A DNA stretch of 64,000 bases from Simiduia curdlanivorans (GCF_030409605.1 NZ_JAUFQG010000004.1:2653001-2717000), one strand, 5' to 3'; shown: positions 26,824-37,730, numbered from the stretch's first letter. Notes: generated by a model from the letters alone, not told the origin. A program made the numbers and translations.

Positions 26824-27085
26824 AAGACTTAGCTCGGAGTACCTTTCTATTACGCAAAATCCGAGTGGTCTTCGCTCCGCTACGGCTGGTTCGTTTTCTA
26901 TGACGCGAACAACGCGTGGTCTCCGCTACGCTACGGCTCGTATAAAAAGAAAATGAACAAGGCTCAACTCGAAGTACCTTTCTATTACGCAAAATCCGCG
27001 TGGTCTTCGCTCCGCTACGGCTGGTTCGTTTTCTATGACGCAAAATGCCCGTGGTCTTCGCTAAGCCACGGCTCGTATAATAAAC
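26803..27085. repeat. 135-bp tandem repeat with internal subrepeats
   Basis: TCGTATAAAAAGAAAATGAAC starts at 26803 and recurs at 26938; the beginning of a third copy (TCGTATAATAA) is at 27073, so the period is exactly 135 bases. Within each copy a segment of about 60 bases is itself duplicated (ATTACGCAAAATCCG then GTGGTCTTCGCTCCGCTACG, against ATGACGC then GTGGTCT). Copies differ by scattered substitutions but keep length. The minus-strand frame through it looks like a by-product of the repeat, not a gene. Confidence 0.8.
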
Positions 27086-27302
27086 AGGACATCCACGTTA
27101 AAATTCAATTTTTGAAATGAACGCGGCTTGATGAATAAATCCAAGCTAATTCAAAGCTGGTTTCTTGATTGAGCTTTTATGCACCGAAACACCAAATTAA
27201 AATCGTAGGCAAACCTACCAGTGGCAGTTCAGCGACGTGCAGAGGGATTTTGTGCGGTTTAACTAAGTATTCGACTGCTAGGGTGACTGTCACGTTAAGT
27301 TA
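27086..27302. other. AT-rich non-coding gap
   Basis: No open frame, hairpin or repeat that I can support. It separates the 135-bp array from a small possible gene. Confidence 0.4.
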
Positions 27303-27494
27303 ATGTGCAAGTCAAAGAAAATTGGTTGGTATAATGACGGGCCGGGTGAGGTCGTCGAAAGATTGGAGCATGTCTTAGTGCCTTTCGTTGACGATGCTAG
27401 GTGTATAGTCACTTTTGAGGGTGAAACTAAGGAGGTTTCATTAACTCAGGGCAGTGCAGTGCAGTGCAGTGCAGTGCACTATTTTGGTCGTTAG
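27303..27494 (+). CDS. Possible small protein gene with a pentanucleotide repeat
   Basis: ATG 27303 opens a 63-codon frame whose first 48 residues look protein-like (GWYNDGPGEVVERLEHVLVP). Its 3' end runs through five copies of GCAGT (27451-27475). A change in repeat number would shift the frame of the last dozen codons. No Shine-Dalgarno sequence of note, no family recognised. It may be a chance frame or a remnant. Confidence 0.3.
   Translation: MCKSKKIGWYNDGPGEVVERLEHVLVPFVDDARCIVTFEGETKEVSLTQGSAVQCSAVHYFGR
27451..27478 (+). repeat. GCAGT pentamer x5
   Basis: Five perfect tandem GCAGT units followed by GCA, at the end of a small open frame. The unit length is not a multiple of three, so copy-number change shifts the frame. 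Confidence 0.9.
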
Positions 27495-27627
27495 TGATAA
27501 GCGTGCATATTATGTTTTGGTTTTTTCGTGTTTTCAGGTCTTAGTGCGATGAGCTTACCGTTTAATGCGCGGAAAATTGTAAGGAGGAATTTGGCGCGGA
27601 AAGCGTGTGCTCTGGTTCGTAGAAAAA

Positions 27628-27668
27628 TAAAATAGCAAACACGGTGTGTCTTAGTGTTTGCTATTTTA
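27628..27668 (-). terminator. Terminator downstream of the SDR gene
   Basis: A perfect 15-bp inverted repeat: TAAAATAGCAAACAC (27628-27642) with GTGTTTGCTATTTTA (27654-27668), 11-base loop. On the minus strand it runs into TTATTTTTCT, giving a T tract for the SDR gene transcribed toward it. Confidence 0.7.
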
Positions 27669-27733
27669 AACAATATGTAGACATCCTGTCACACTTCCTA
27701 GCTGTATCCATTTCTTAGCCTAGCCGCTAAGCT

Positions 27734-28467
27734 TCAATAGGCCGCCTCTGTAGGTTGAACAATAATCTCATTCACGTTGACATCTTCCGGTTGTGCTATT
27801 GCATAAACCATGGCGTTGGCAATGGCACTAGGTTTAAGTGCTAAACGACGGAAATCGGTGAGCCACTGTTTGGCCGCCTTGTCGGTGGTTGTGTCGGCGA
27901 GTTCACTTTCCACAACGCCTGGTGAAATTACTGTTACCCGAATATTTTTGGATTCCAGCCTCAGGCCGGTGGAAATCGCCAGTACAGCATATTTCGTTGC
28001 GCAATAAACCGCAGCGGTTGGGAATACATGATGAGCTGCGATGGACGCTGTGTTAATAATGTGACCTTGGCCTCGCGCTTCCATGCTTGGTAGTACGGCT
28101 TCTATGCCATTGAGAACACCTTTGATGTTGACATCAATCATACGCTCCCACTCGTTAGTTTTTAAGGCCGCTAATGGCGCTAAAGGCATTAAGCCTGCGT
28201 TATTGATCAGTACATCAATATGACCAATATCCTTTACCACCGCATCGACTACGGCTTTGAAGTTATCGCGACGGGTAACATCCAGAGCGTAGGCTCTGGC
28301 GTTGCCGCCATTCTCGCTAATTTTTTTGCCAGTGCTTCGAGACGGTCTTTCCTGCGTGCAGTTAACATAACGCTGTGCCCAGCCTCTGCCAGTGCGTATG
28401 CAGCAGCTTCTCCTATGCCGCTACTAGCGCCGGTGATGAGGATGACTTTATTCGATGCATGTGTCAT
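27734..28467 (-). CDS. Short-chain dehydrogenase/reductase, frameshifted
   Basis: A classical SDR oxidoreductase split by one frameshift. The first part (from 28467) has the NAD(P)-binding TGASSGIGEAAAYALAEAG. The second part has LINNAGLMPLAPL, the Ser of INTASIAAH, the catalytic YCATK and the ISPGVV segment. The frames meet at a run of seven A residues on the coding strand (complement of 28321-28327). Read -1 at that run, the sequence continues as a normal SDR (KKISENGGNARAYALDVTRR). Sequencing error, decay or slippage could each explain it. A divergent AraC regulator adjoins it and may control it. Confidence 0.8.
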
Positions 28468-28647
28468 GTGGCTTTTCCTTAAATAGATGATTGCTAGATA
28501 AAGCGCCAGAATAGCGGGATAGCATTTTTCACTGCATACATAAACCTACGATATGATTGCCTATTTCTCCAACTACGGCCATTTTGGCTGGGAGCCGATT
28601 GATTGCCATATTAGAATTAGACAAGCCTTAATCCATGAGTGAGTACT

Positions 28648-29532
28648 ATGGCTAGCAGACTAGAAAGAGAATTGCTTGGTTTGGTTGACCTCTTTACCGA
28701 TCAGGAAGGCTTGAATGCCTCCGTGATACCTAATGTATCTTTCTTTAAAGCCACGCATAAAAATATAACACTGCCGCTCGTGTACGAGCCGTGCCTCTGT
28801 ATTATTGTGCAGGGCGAGAAAGATGTGGTGCTTGGAAAAGAGATCTATCGCTATGGCGCCATGGAATTTCTTGTGGCTTCCGTTCACTTGCCTATTGTTG
28901 GAACTGTCACTCGGGCATCTTTAGCAAAACCGTATTTTGTCATTCAAATAGATATTGATATCCAGCAAATGTCGGAGTTGCTTGTGCGTATGGTGCGCCC
29001 AGCAACGGCTAATAGGGCTTCCGAGTGCGGGCTTTTTATTGGCAAGGTGGATAACGCCATGCTGGAGAGTGTGCATCGCTTGGTAACACTTTTACAGACG
29101 CCAGACGATGTACCTATTCTTGCTGAACATCGGTTGTTAGAGATCTATTACCGCCTATTACGCAGTGATTATGGTAATGCCATTGTACAAGCTGCGTTAA
29201 ATGGCAGCTCGACGCAGCGGGTATCCATTGCTATTGAAAAATTGAGGCGCGATTTTTGCCTACCGGTCGCTGTAGAAGATCTTGCCAAACTCGCCGGTAT
29301 GAGCGTGTCATCGTTTCACGCTCATTTTAAAGCGGTGACCAACATGAGCCCGCTGCAGTTTCAGAAAATGATCCGGCTTATGGAGGCAAGGCAATTTATG
29401 GTGGCCAATAATGCGGGGGCGGAGAGTGCTGCTTACCAAGTGGGCTATGAAAGCCCGTCGCAGTTTAGCCGTGAATATGCGCGCATGTTTGGCAGCCCTC
29501 CAGGGCGCGATAAGAGCCGGCTGAGGCAATAG
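28648..29532 (+). CDS. AraC family transcriptional regulator
   Basis: A 294-residue regulator with an N-terminal AraC_N-type cupin sensing domain (about 20-150) and a C-terminal double helix-turn-helix (about 190-290, VEDLAKLAGMSVSSFHAHFK and AAYQVGYESPSQFSREYARM). It is divergent from the SDR gene, the usual arrangement for AraC regulators that control a neighbouring oxidoreductase; the inducer is unknown. ATG 28648 is used; an in-frame GTG lies nine bases upstream. A six-codon ATG frame at 28635-28655 overlaps the start. Confidence 0.9.
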   Translation: MASRLERELLGLVDLFTDQEGLNASVIPNVSFFKATHKNITLPLVYEPCLCIIVQGEKDVVLGKEIYRYGAMEFLVASVHLPIVGTVTRASLAKPYFVIQIDIDIQQMSELLVRMVRPATANRASECGLFIGKVDNAMLESVHRLVTLLQTPDDVPILAEHRLLEIYYRLLRSDYGNAIVQAALNGSSTQRVSIAIEKLRRDFCLPVAVEDLAKLAGMSVSSFHAHFKAVTNMSPLQFQKMIRLMEARQFMVANNAGAESAAYQVGYESPSQFSREYARMFGSPPGRDKSRLRQ

Positions 29533-29626
29533 GTTGTTGATTCAAACGGAATAGTAGATAACACTGGATTAGTATGAGCGCCCAATAACGCTGTCAAGCC
29601 CCACATTCAATAGGGTTTTAGTAGAG

Positions 29627-30343
29627 ATGGATGAATCAAAACAAAAAATCGCCTTATTCATTGATGCCGATAATGCACCCGCGGGTAAGTTTGAAGATGT
29701 GCTGAGTGAAGTTGCTAAGTATGGTGTGGTTACCATTAGGCGGGCTTATGGCAACTGGAAGTCACCCACGCTGAAACAATGGGAAGACCTATTGCACGAG
29801 TATGCTATTCAACCGATTCAGCAATACGATCTCACTAAGGGCAAAAATGCCTCTGATATTGCCCTTGTGATCGACGCCATGGATGTGATGTACACCAAGA
29901 ATATCGATGTAATGTGTTTTGTCTCCTCAGACAGTGATTTCACCCCTATGGTCACCCGGGCGCTTGCCGAGGGTAAGGTGGTGTTGGGCTTTGGCGAGCG
30001 CAAAACGCCAGCGCCTTTCGTCAATGCCTGCTCCAAGTTTCTGTTTTTGGATCAAGAGCCTAAACAGAGCGATGTGGTGTCTGCTAAGCCCAGCAATATT
30101 AAATCCGACACCAAACTCATCAATTTATTGCGTCAGGCCATTGCGGCTACTGAAGAGGAGAGCGGTTGGTCTGCCCTTGGCCCTGTTGGCTCGCACATAT
30201 CCAATAAAACCTCGTTCGATACCCGAAATTACGGCTACAAAAACCTAAGCAGCTTATTCAAGGCGATAGACTTGTTTGAGCTCAAGCGCAGCGCCGGTAA
30301 CTCTTATCTCGTGAGGGATGCGCGAAAAGGTAAGTCAAGTTAG
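29627..30343 (+). CDS. NYN-domain (PIN-like) putative RNase with C-terminal LOTUS/OST-HTH-like domain
   Basis: A 238-residue protein of the LabA/NYN family. Acidic residues expected at the metal site are present in FIDADN (D13, D15), ASDIALVIDAMD and SSDSDFT. The C-terminal 80 residues (IKSDTKLINLLRQAI to the end) match the OST-HTH/LOTUS winged helix that binds RNA in such proteins. The targets are unknown. ATG 29627 follows GTAGAGATGG. A small membrane protein gene follows 30 bases later and may be cotranscribed. Confidence 0.87.
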   Translation: MDESKQKIALFIDADNAPAGKFEDVLSEVAKYGVVTIRRAYGNWKSPTLKQWEDLLHEYAIQPIQQYDLTKGKNASDIALVIDAMDVMYTKNIDVMCFVSSDSDFTPMVTRALAEGKVVLGFGERKTPAPFVNACSKFLFLDQEPKQSDVVSAKPSNIKSDTKLINLLRQAIAATEEESGWSALGPVGSHISNKTSFDTRNYGYKNLSSLFKAIDLFELKRSAGNSYLVRDARKGKSS

Positions 30344-30373
30344 CTGTTGTTCGTATTGGTTCAAGGATAATCG

Positions 30374-30637
30374 ATGTTGAAACATGGTTACGTTATTGTT
30401 TTAGCGAGCTTGCTATTTTTTGTATTGGCTCTGGTATTTTACCCAAAGTATCCTGACGGTTATTGGATTGCGGCTAGCTTATTTGTGATATTTGGCTCTG
30501 AGTTTGGTTTTGGTCATTTGAAAAATAACCCCATCGCGGCTAATCGAATACAAGGGGCTTTCGCCCAGAGAGCCCTATCGTTAGCTGTGTGCACCTCAAT
30601 CGTTTGCGTCACTTGGATTGTGTTAACCCGCCTGTAG
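30374..30637 (+). CDS. Small hypothetical membrane protein
   Basis: An 87-residue protein with three hydrophobic segments (about 5-23, 29-45 and 66-84). ATG 30374 follows AAGGATAATCG. No family is recognised. Its closeness to the NYN gene suggests a shared transcript. Confidence 0.6.
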   Translation: MLKHGYVIVLASLLFFVLALVFYPKYPDGYWIAASLFVIFGSEFGFGHLKNNPIAANRIQGAFAQRALSLAVCTSIVCVTWIVLTRL

Positions 30638-30659
30638 ATAGGTGACGTTACTCTACCTT

Positions 30660-30727
30660 GCGCTAACGATTTTTAGTGAGTTAGCATTTTATAAGTAGCA
30701 GGGCCACTACCGAGGGAGTGGCCTACA
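30660..30727. other. Two short hairpins in the gap after the small membrane gene
   Basis: GCTAAC/GTTAGC (around 30661-30686) and GGCCACT/AGTGGCC (around 30704-30725). Neither has a long T tract, so terminator function for the convergent genes is only possible. The rest of the gap to 30896 shows nothing I can support. Confidence 0.35.
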
Positions 30728-30896
30728 GTTACAATTGTTACGACCGAATAAGTTTCGATGATACGATCGCATTATCCATTCGCTTCTGCATGCAGGCTAA
30801 GCCCGCTAATATTAAGAGCACATGTCGTTGCTTTTAAAATTGACTTGGATAACGAGGCATATAGAAGCATTTGAACCCAGCGATAGGCTAAGGGTA

Positions 30897-31820
30897 CTAC
30901 TGGATCATTGCCGCAATATGTTCTGGAATGTCAGACAAATCGGCTGGCACTGGGGGGAAAGTTGTTAGGTTTACTACCTGAACCCCAGTTTCACGATCGG
31001 TGCAAACCAAAAATTCCACACTTTTTGCGCTTATGGCAACGCGTAAGCCATCGTCATCTTCGCGTAAACCATCATCAAACGCATCGGCTATGCCGCGTAA
31101 CGAAAAACGAATAATGTGGTCAATGTTGAGTAGATCAAATTCGGCGACATGATCACCGGCGGCAAGTACTGAACAGAAGCCTGGCGACGTTGAGACATTG
31201 ACCACTGGCTGATTGTTTTGATCGAGAAAAATACCATCAAAATTTTGGCTGCCTTCGGTGTTAGGTGGGCTGACGTTAAAAAAGGGTGAGCCTTCGGTAG
31301 ATCCATCATTATCCTGTTTTTCGCCCAGCACACCAAAAATCAACACATCAACACCTTCGCCGCCATCGAAGAAGTCACTACCATCACCCGGTGACCAAAT
31401 AAATACATCGTCACCGCCATTGCCAAAAGCGCGATCGCGATTGTCTGATCCGTTATTATCTCCGTCTACAGTGGAGGTAAAGTCTTCAGTGCCGCCTATG
31501 AGAATGTCGTTATCATTGTGACCAATGAGTAGGTCCACACCCAGCCCGCCGATTAAAATACTAGGGCCAGTGTTCGGCGCGTACAAAACATCACCGGCAC
31601 GTAAGCTTTGGTTGGGTGAGCCGCCGGGGCCTCCGGGGTTTAACGACAGTAAAGCAGAGGTTTTTCTATTGCCATCGTTGCCTTCAACTAAGGTAAATGT
31701 TGTCGTTTCAGGCTCGGAGGTGGGCGATGAATTGTAGTCATCATCACAGCCGGTAAACAGCAGGCTTGCAGAAATTGCTATACAGGCCAGTAATTGTGTT
31801 TGGGTATTGATTGTCTTCAT
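30897..31820 (-). CDS. Lipoprotein with RTX-like Gly/Asp repeats
   Basis: A 307-residue protein. Its N-terminus has a lipoprotein signal with lipobox LFTGC (Cys at about 25). Residues 90-175 hold several calcium-binding RTX-like nonapeptides (GGLGVDLLIGHNDNDILIGG, GNGGDDVFIWSPGDGSDFFDGGEG). The C-terminal half is conserved with the next gene (NVSPPN, FDGIF, LLNIDHIIRF, GLRVAI, EFLVC). RTX proteins usually leave through type I secretion, so a lipobox is unusual. It is a tandem paralogue of the gene at 31866-32732. The function is unknown. Confidence 0.8.
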   Translation of the reverse strand: MKTINTQTQLLACIAISASLLFTGCDDDYNSSPTSEPETTTFTLVEGNDGNRKTSALLSLNPGGPGGSPNQSLRAGDVLYAPNTGPSILIGGLGVDLLIGHNDNDILIGGTEDFTSTVDGDNNGSDNRDRAFGNGGDDVFIWSPGDGSDFFDGGEGVDVLIFGVLGEKQDNDGSTEGSPFFNVSPPNTEGSQNFDGIFLDQNNQPVVNVSTSPGFCSVLAAGDHVAEFDLLNIDHIIRFSLRGIADAFDDGLREDDDGLRVAISAKSVEFLVCTDRETGVQVVNLTTFPPVPADLSDIPEHIAAMIQ

Positions 31821-31865
31821 GAGAAATCCTAAGTAAATAATCCAATTAAAAAGTTAGGTGCGCCA

Positions 31866-32732
31866 TCAGTTTATGATGTTGTAAGCATTTGGAGGCAGGT
31901 CACCCTCAGACACTCGTTCAGCAGGTGATTGGCGCAGATCAAATACCTCTAGTTCACCACTTCGTGATGCACATACTAAAAATTCGGTATTGGCTAGGTG
32001 AATCGCCACACGTAAACCGGTATCCAAACTGTCGGGATCGATATTGGGGTCGGCGGCTAATGCCTCGTCAAAAGCGTTGGCTGGGTTACGTAAAATAAAG
32101 CGAACCAGGTGATCGATATTCAGTGCATCCATACCCTCGGTGCCGCGGTCTACAATGTCACAAAAGCCTGGGCCTAAAACATTCACAACCGGTAAATCGG
32201 TACTGGGTTCAATAAATATTCCATCGAAGTCTTGGCTGCCAGGTTGGTTCGGCGGGCTTACGTTAAAGAAGGGCGCGCCTTCGGTATTGCCCTCATTGTT
32301 ACGACTTTCACCCACCAGCCCGATGATTAAAACGTCTATACCTTCTCCACCATCGAAAAAATCATTGCCATCACCAGGGGTCCAGATAAAAACGTCATCG
32401 CCTAGATTGCCAAAAGCACGATCGCGATTAAATGGATTGAAATCTTCAGTGCCGCCGATGAGTACGTCATCGCCATCAGATCCGAATAACACATCAATGC
32501 CTAAGCCACCAATAATCACATCGTTGCTGGGTGTGCCGTACAGTTGATCACCAAATTGTAAGCTCTGGTCGCCGCCGCCATTAGTGCCACGATTTCCGGA
32601 GTAGAGTTGATTAATAGTGTTGTTAGCACCATTAATACTGCTGAGATCATTGCCGGTAATAATATCTGCGTTAGCCAGGTTTGTGGTAGCGCAGAGTAAT
32701 GCGGCGGATAATAAAGAATGCCGAGTATTCAT
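31866..32732 (-). CDS. Exported protein with RTX-like Gly/Asp repeats (paralogue of next gene)
   Basis: A 288-residue protein with a standard signal peptide (about 1-22, ending NLANA) in place of the lipobox of its twin. RTX-like repeats occupy about 58-140 (GGLGIDVLFGSDGDDVLIGG, GNLGDDVFIWTPGDGNDFFD). The shared C-terminal domain follows, with two conserved Cys (GFCDIV and EFLVCAS). The two genes lie 45 bases apart in the same direction and clearly arose by duplication, one product predicted to be membrane-tethered and one soluble. Confidence 0.8.
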   Translation of the reverse strand: MNTRHSLLSAALLCATTNLANADIITGNDLSSINGANNTINQLYSGNRGTNGGGDQSLQFGDQLYGTPSNDVIIGGLGIDVLFGSDGDDVLIGGTEDFNPFNRDRAFGNLGDDVFIWTPGDGNDFFDGGEGIDVLIIGLVGESRNNEGNTEGAPFFNVSPPNQPGSQDFDGIFIEPSTDLPVVNVLGPGFCDIVDRGTEGMDALNIDHLVRFILRNPANAFDEALAADPNIDPDSLDTGLRVAIHLANTEFLVCASRSGELEVFDLRQSPAERVSEGDLPPNAYNIIN

Positions 32733-33029
32733 AATCTTCCCTTTCGTTGTTGTGTTTTTGTATGGCTTAATGGCGTTGCCTATAGGCCGTTATTAGCTCT
32801 ACGCGGCTATACGGTAAAAAGTTGCGATATTTTTTAGGTTTTATTTTATCCGTCAGGTGTAGGCTGTGGTGATCGTCTAGCTGCCTTTTAGATCAACTAT
32901 GTCTTTCAAAAAAATTTATTGAACTGCAACTTTTATTAACCTTGCATCGTGGCCCTTTTGATCAGGTTTTTTAGTGGCACAATGAAGGTCGTTAACGTGT
33001 AATGTTTCAGGCGGCGGGGTGTCGATGTG
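32733..33029. other. Intergenic region between the RTX-like pair and the CLCA_X gene
   Basis: It must hold the promoter for the RTX-like pair on the minus strand. It is AT-rich around 32820-32945 but no convincing -35/-10 pair or operator is recognised. Confidence 0.35.
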
Positions 33030-33149
33030 ATGCAATGGCTGGATGCACGGTTTGTGCAGCACCAGAAAAATCCCGAAAGCGAAGATGCTAGTCTCTGGGT
33101 TTTAGCAATACCGAGTCGTGCTAGTTATTCCATTGTTTTCAAGGGATAA
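33030..33149 (+). CDS. Possible 39-residue small protein
   Basis: ATG 33030 opens a frame to TAA at 33147 encoding a residue mix typical of real protein (MQWLDARFVQHQKNPESEDA). A purine-rich AGGCGGCGGGG lies about 12 bases upstream. No family is recognised. It sits before a 12-bp repeat array and the CLCA_X gene. It could be an upstream reading frame. Confidence 0.25.
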   Translation: MQWLDARFVQHQKNPESEDASLWVLAIPSRASYSIVFKG

Positions 33150-33168
33150 TGACCGGACCTTGTTTGGT

Positions 33169-33252
33169 GTTGTTAATAACGTCGGGGTTAACGTTGTTAT
33201 AAGTGTTGTTATAAGCGTTGTAATTGATGTTGTTATTCACGTTGTTGTTTGG
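33169..33252 (+). repeat. 12-bp tandem repeat array, seven degenerate units
   Basis: Units begin at 33169, 33181, 33193, 33205, 33217, 33229 and 33241. The consensus is GTTGTTATAAGY; two adjacent units differ by a single base and the outer ones are more diverged. It ends 20 bases before the likely start of the CLCA_X gene. Confidence 0.8.
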
Positions 33253-33272
33253 GTCAACTCGGATCATCTGGT

Positions 33273-34049
33273 ATGTCAACTCGAAAATTCTATCGCCCCG
33301 GCACTAGCCACTGGTCAACTGAGCAGGGCGCACCGATCAGTTTCCTTGACATTCGACGGCAGTTCGATTTTCGCGGTATTAAAATTGGTGCCTGGGTAAC
33401 TGAAGCTGAAAAGCTGCGCGCGGCGCCGTTATTCTATAATGCGCTTTGTGACCTGATGACCATTTTGGGCGGTAACGAGTCGCTTATTTCATTGCGCGGC
33501 ACCCTTGCCCTGCAATACGGCAGCGGCGGCGAAAAGGGCGTTAATGCCCATTATGAATTGGGTGCGCGCACCTTCGCCTTGGCGAAAAATGCCGGCCCAG
33601 GCAGCATGGCACACGAGTGGTTCCACGCCTTTGATCATTATATTGGCGCTAAGCTATTCGTCGAAAAAGTCAGTGATGATTTTGCCTCTTGCGCCTGGCT
33701 TAAGAGGCCAAAGATTGTAGAACATCCATTGAATAAGCAGTTAGTAGCTTGCTATCGCACGATTTTATTGGACGAGACGGGCACTAAGCCTAATGATTAT
33801 GTTAAGCGCTCAAAGAAATACGATAGAACAATAGCTGCCAAATATTTTGGTCTGCCAGAAGAACTGTGCGCCCGCGCCTTCGAAGCCTTCATTCAAGACG
33901 CGGCCATTAAAAATATGTTTTTAGTTAAAGGTACAGTGCAGTCTGAAGAGGCGAAGTTGGGTTTGTACCCAGAAGGGCAGCACCGGTTGCGAATTAATGC
34001 CGCCTTTTCAGCCTATTTTGGCCAGTTGGGTGCGGCGTTAAAAAGATAG
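33273..34049 (+). CDS. CLCA_X family protein with a zinc-peptidase-like HExxH motif
   Basis: A 258-residue protein matching the bacterial CLCA_X family (KFYRPG, FLDIRRQFDFRGIKIGAWVT, FYNALCDLM, ISLRGTLALQYGSGG, LAKNAGPGSMAHEWFHAFDHYIG). HEWFH (114-118) is an HExxH zinc motif, followed by D121 and H122, so a metallopeptidase is plausible; activity is not established. ATG 33273 is preferred over the ORF start at 33249 because homologues begin near RKFYR. It is preceded by a 12-bp repeat array and followed by a terminator. Confidence 0.8.
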   Translation: MSTRKFYRPGTSHWSTEQGAPISFLDIRRQFDFRGIKIGAWVTEAEKLRAAPLFYNALCDLMTILGGNESLISLRGTLALQYGSGGEKGVNAHYELGARTFALAKNAGPGSMAHEWFHAFDHYIGAKLFVEKVSDDFASCAWLKRPKIVEHPLNKQLVACYRTILLDETGTKPNDYVKRSKKYDRTIAAKYFGLPEELCARAFEAFIQDAAIKNMFLVKGTVQSEEAKLGLYPEGQHRLRINAAFSAYFGQLGAALKR

Positions 34050-34219
34050 GGTTAAGGCAGAGGAGCGGCTAAATTTTCTCGTTGATTAATGTTGGCAGGG
34101 GTAGGCATGGGGCTACTCGATTGCATTTGGTTCGATGTTCAGATTATGGCAGGATATTAATCTACCAAAGTAGTATTAACTAGAGCTTGATCAGGACTTA
34201 TGCCAAGTAAATTAAAAAC

Positions 34220-34243
34220 GCCGCCCGAGTGGGCGGCTTTTTT
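34220..34243. terminator. Bidirectional terminator between the CLCA_X gene and katG
   Basis: GCCGCCC (34220-34226) pairs with GGGCGGC (34231-34237), with T6 on the + side and AAAAAC-type sequence giving T5 on the minus side. It serves the two convergent genes. Confidence 0.85.
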
Positions 34244-34263
34244 AACCTTCGTTCCAACCTCGT

Positions 34264-36872
<2,609 letters not shown>

Positions 36873-37730
36873 ATGAAAAAAGTATTCATTGCGGGTTTCG
36901 TTGGGGCAGTCTTGGCTTCTGGGTTTGCGTCTGCCGAGCAGGCACAGCACGGCAAGGTTGTAGCCGATGATGTGATAGCGGCGCAGCGTGCAGCACTGGC
37001 AAACAATACCGAGGGCAAAGGTTTCGGCCCGCAATCGCCGCGGGACATCGACGCCAAGGCAGGCAAAAACGCGCGCCTCTTTGGTGCGGCACCGGCCTCT
37101 ACTTCAATGAACTTATGTAACATTCATTTTCATAAAAACGCCGAGCACAAAGGTGGGCAATTCACTGAGTATGCAGGTAATGGCGATGGTAAGGGGTATC
37201 AATCGGGTTATAAATATAGCGGCAAATTAACCGCGGCAGAATTAACACCGGTTGCGGTGGAGGTTTGCCCGAGCGAGCACAGCACCTTGTTCTCGGGTGA
37301 TACCATTGAAGTACATTACGTTTATTCCACCGCGCAAGTGAGTCCCGGGCCAACCTTGGGTGCCTGTTTTAATGATGCTATTACCAATCCACAGCTACGG
37401 GTAGAGACGCAAGTTTATGTGTTGGTGAATGATGCAAAAGCATTAGATTTCGGCAAGCTTACCCAGCACGAAATGAAGAGTGGCTTACACCAAGCAACCA
37501 TGATCCCACGCAATACTGGCAAACCCGTGCAATATGCTGGCTCTACTACTGGGCCTGATTACAATGAAAAGGCATCGCCCTTCCAAGTGACTTGGAGCGT
37601 TCGGCCAAAAGTGGCGAAGGTAAATATTGCGACGGTAGGGCAGTGGTGCAAGGGCAATAGCTTTAAAGAAGATCATGCCCACGGGGTGCGAAACTTGGTG
37701 ATCAACCCTGATTTACTGTCAAAAATTTAA
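36873..37730 (+). CDS. Delta-class carbonic anhydrase-like protein
   Basis: A 285-residue exported protein. The signal peptide (about 1-21) ends ASGFASA. The core NLCNIHFHKNAEHKGG (80-95) supplies C82, H85, H87 and H92, resembling the zinc site of diatom-type delta carbonic anhydrases and their bacterial relatives. Further Cys at VEVCPSEHS, LGACFND and QWCKGN may form disulfides. It would interconvert CO2 and bicarbonate in the periplasm. ATG 36873 follows AGGGAAGTG. A strong terminator lies about 100 bases downstream. Confidence 0.82.
   Translation: MKKVFIAGFVGAVLASGFASAEQAQHGKVVADDVIAAQRAALANNTEGKGFGPQSPRDIDAKAGKNARLFGAAPASTSMNLCNIHFHKNAEHKGGQFTEYAGNGDGKGYQSGYKYSGKLTAAELTPVAVEVCPSEHSTLFSGDTIEVHYVYSTAQVSPGPTLGACFNDAITNPQLRVETQVYVLVNDAKALDFGKLTQHEMKSGLHQATMIPRNTGKPVQYAGSTTGPDYNEKASPFQVTWSVRPKVAKVNIATVGQWCKGNSFKEDHAHGVRNLVINPDLLSKI

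Noticed and set aside
26729..27043. Minus-strand open frame of 104 codons over the tandem repeat
   Set aside because: It is an Arg/Ser/Thr-rich translation of the 135-bp repeat with no start context; the repeat itself explains it.
26803..27085. CRISPR array
   Set aside because: The period is 135 bases with only about two copies and no unique spacers.
33118..33399. Plus-strand frame with VVIS repeats
   Set aside because: It is the 12-bp array translated, and it overlaps the CLCA_X gene in another frame.
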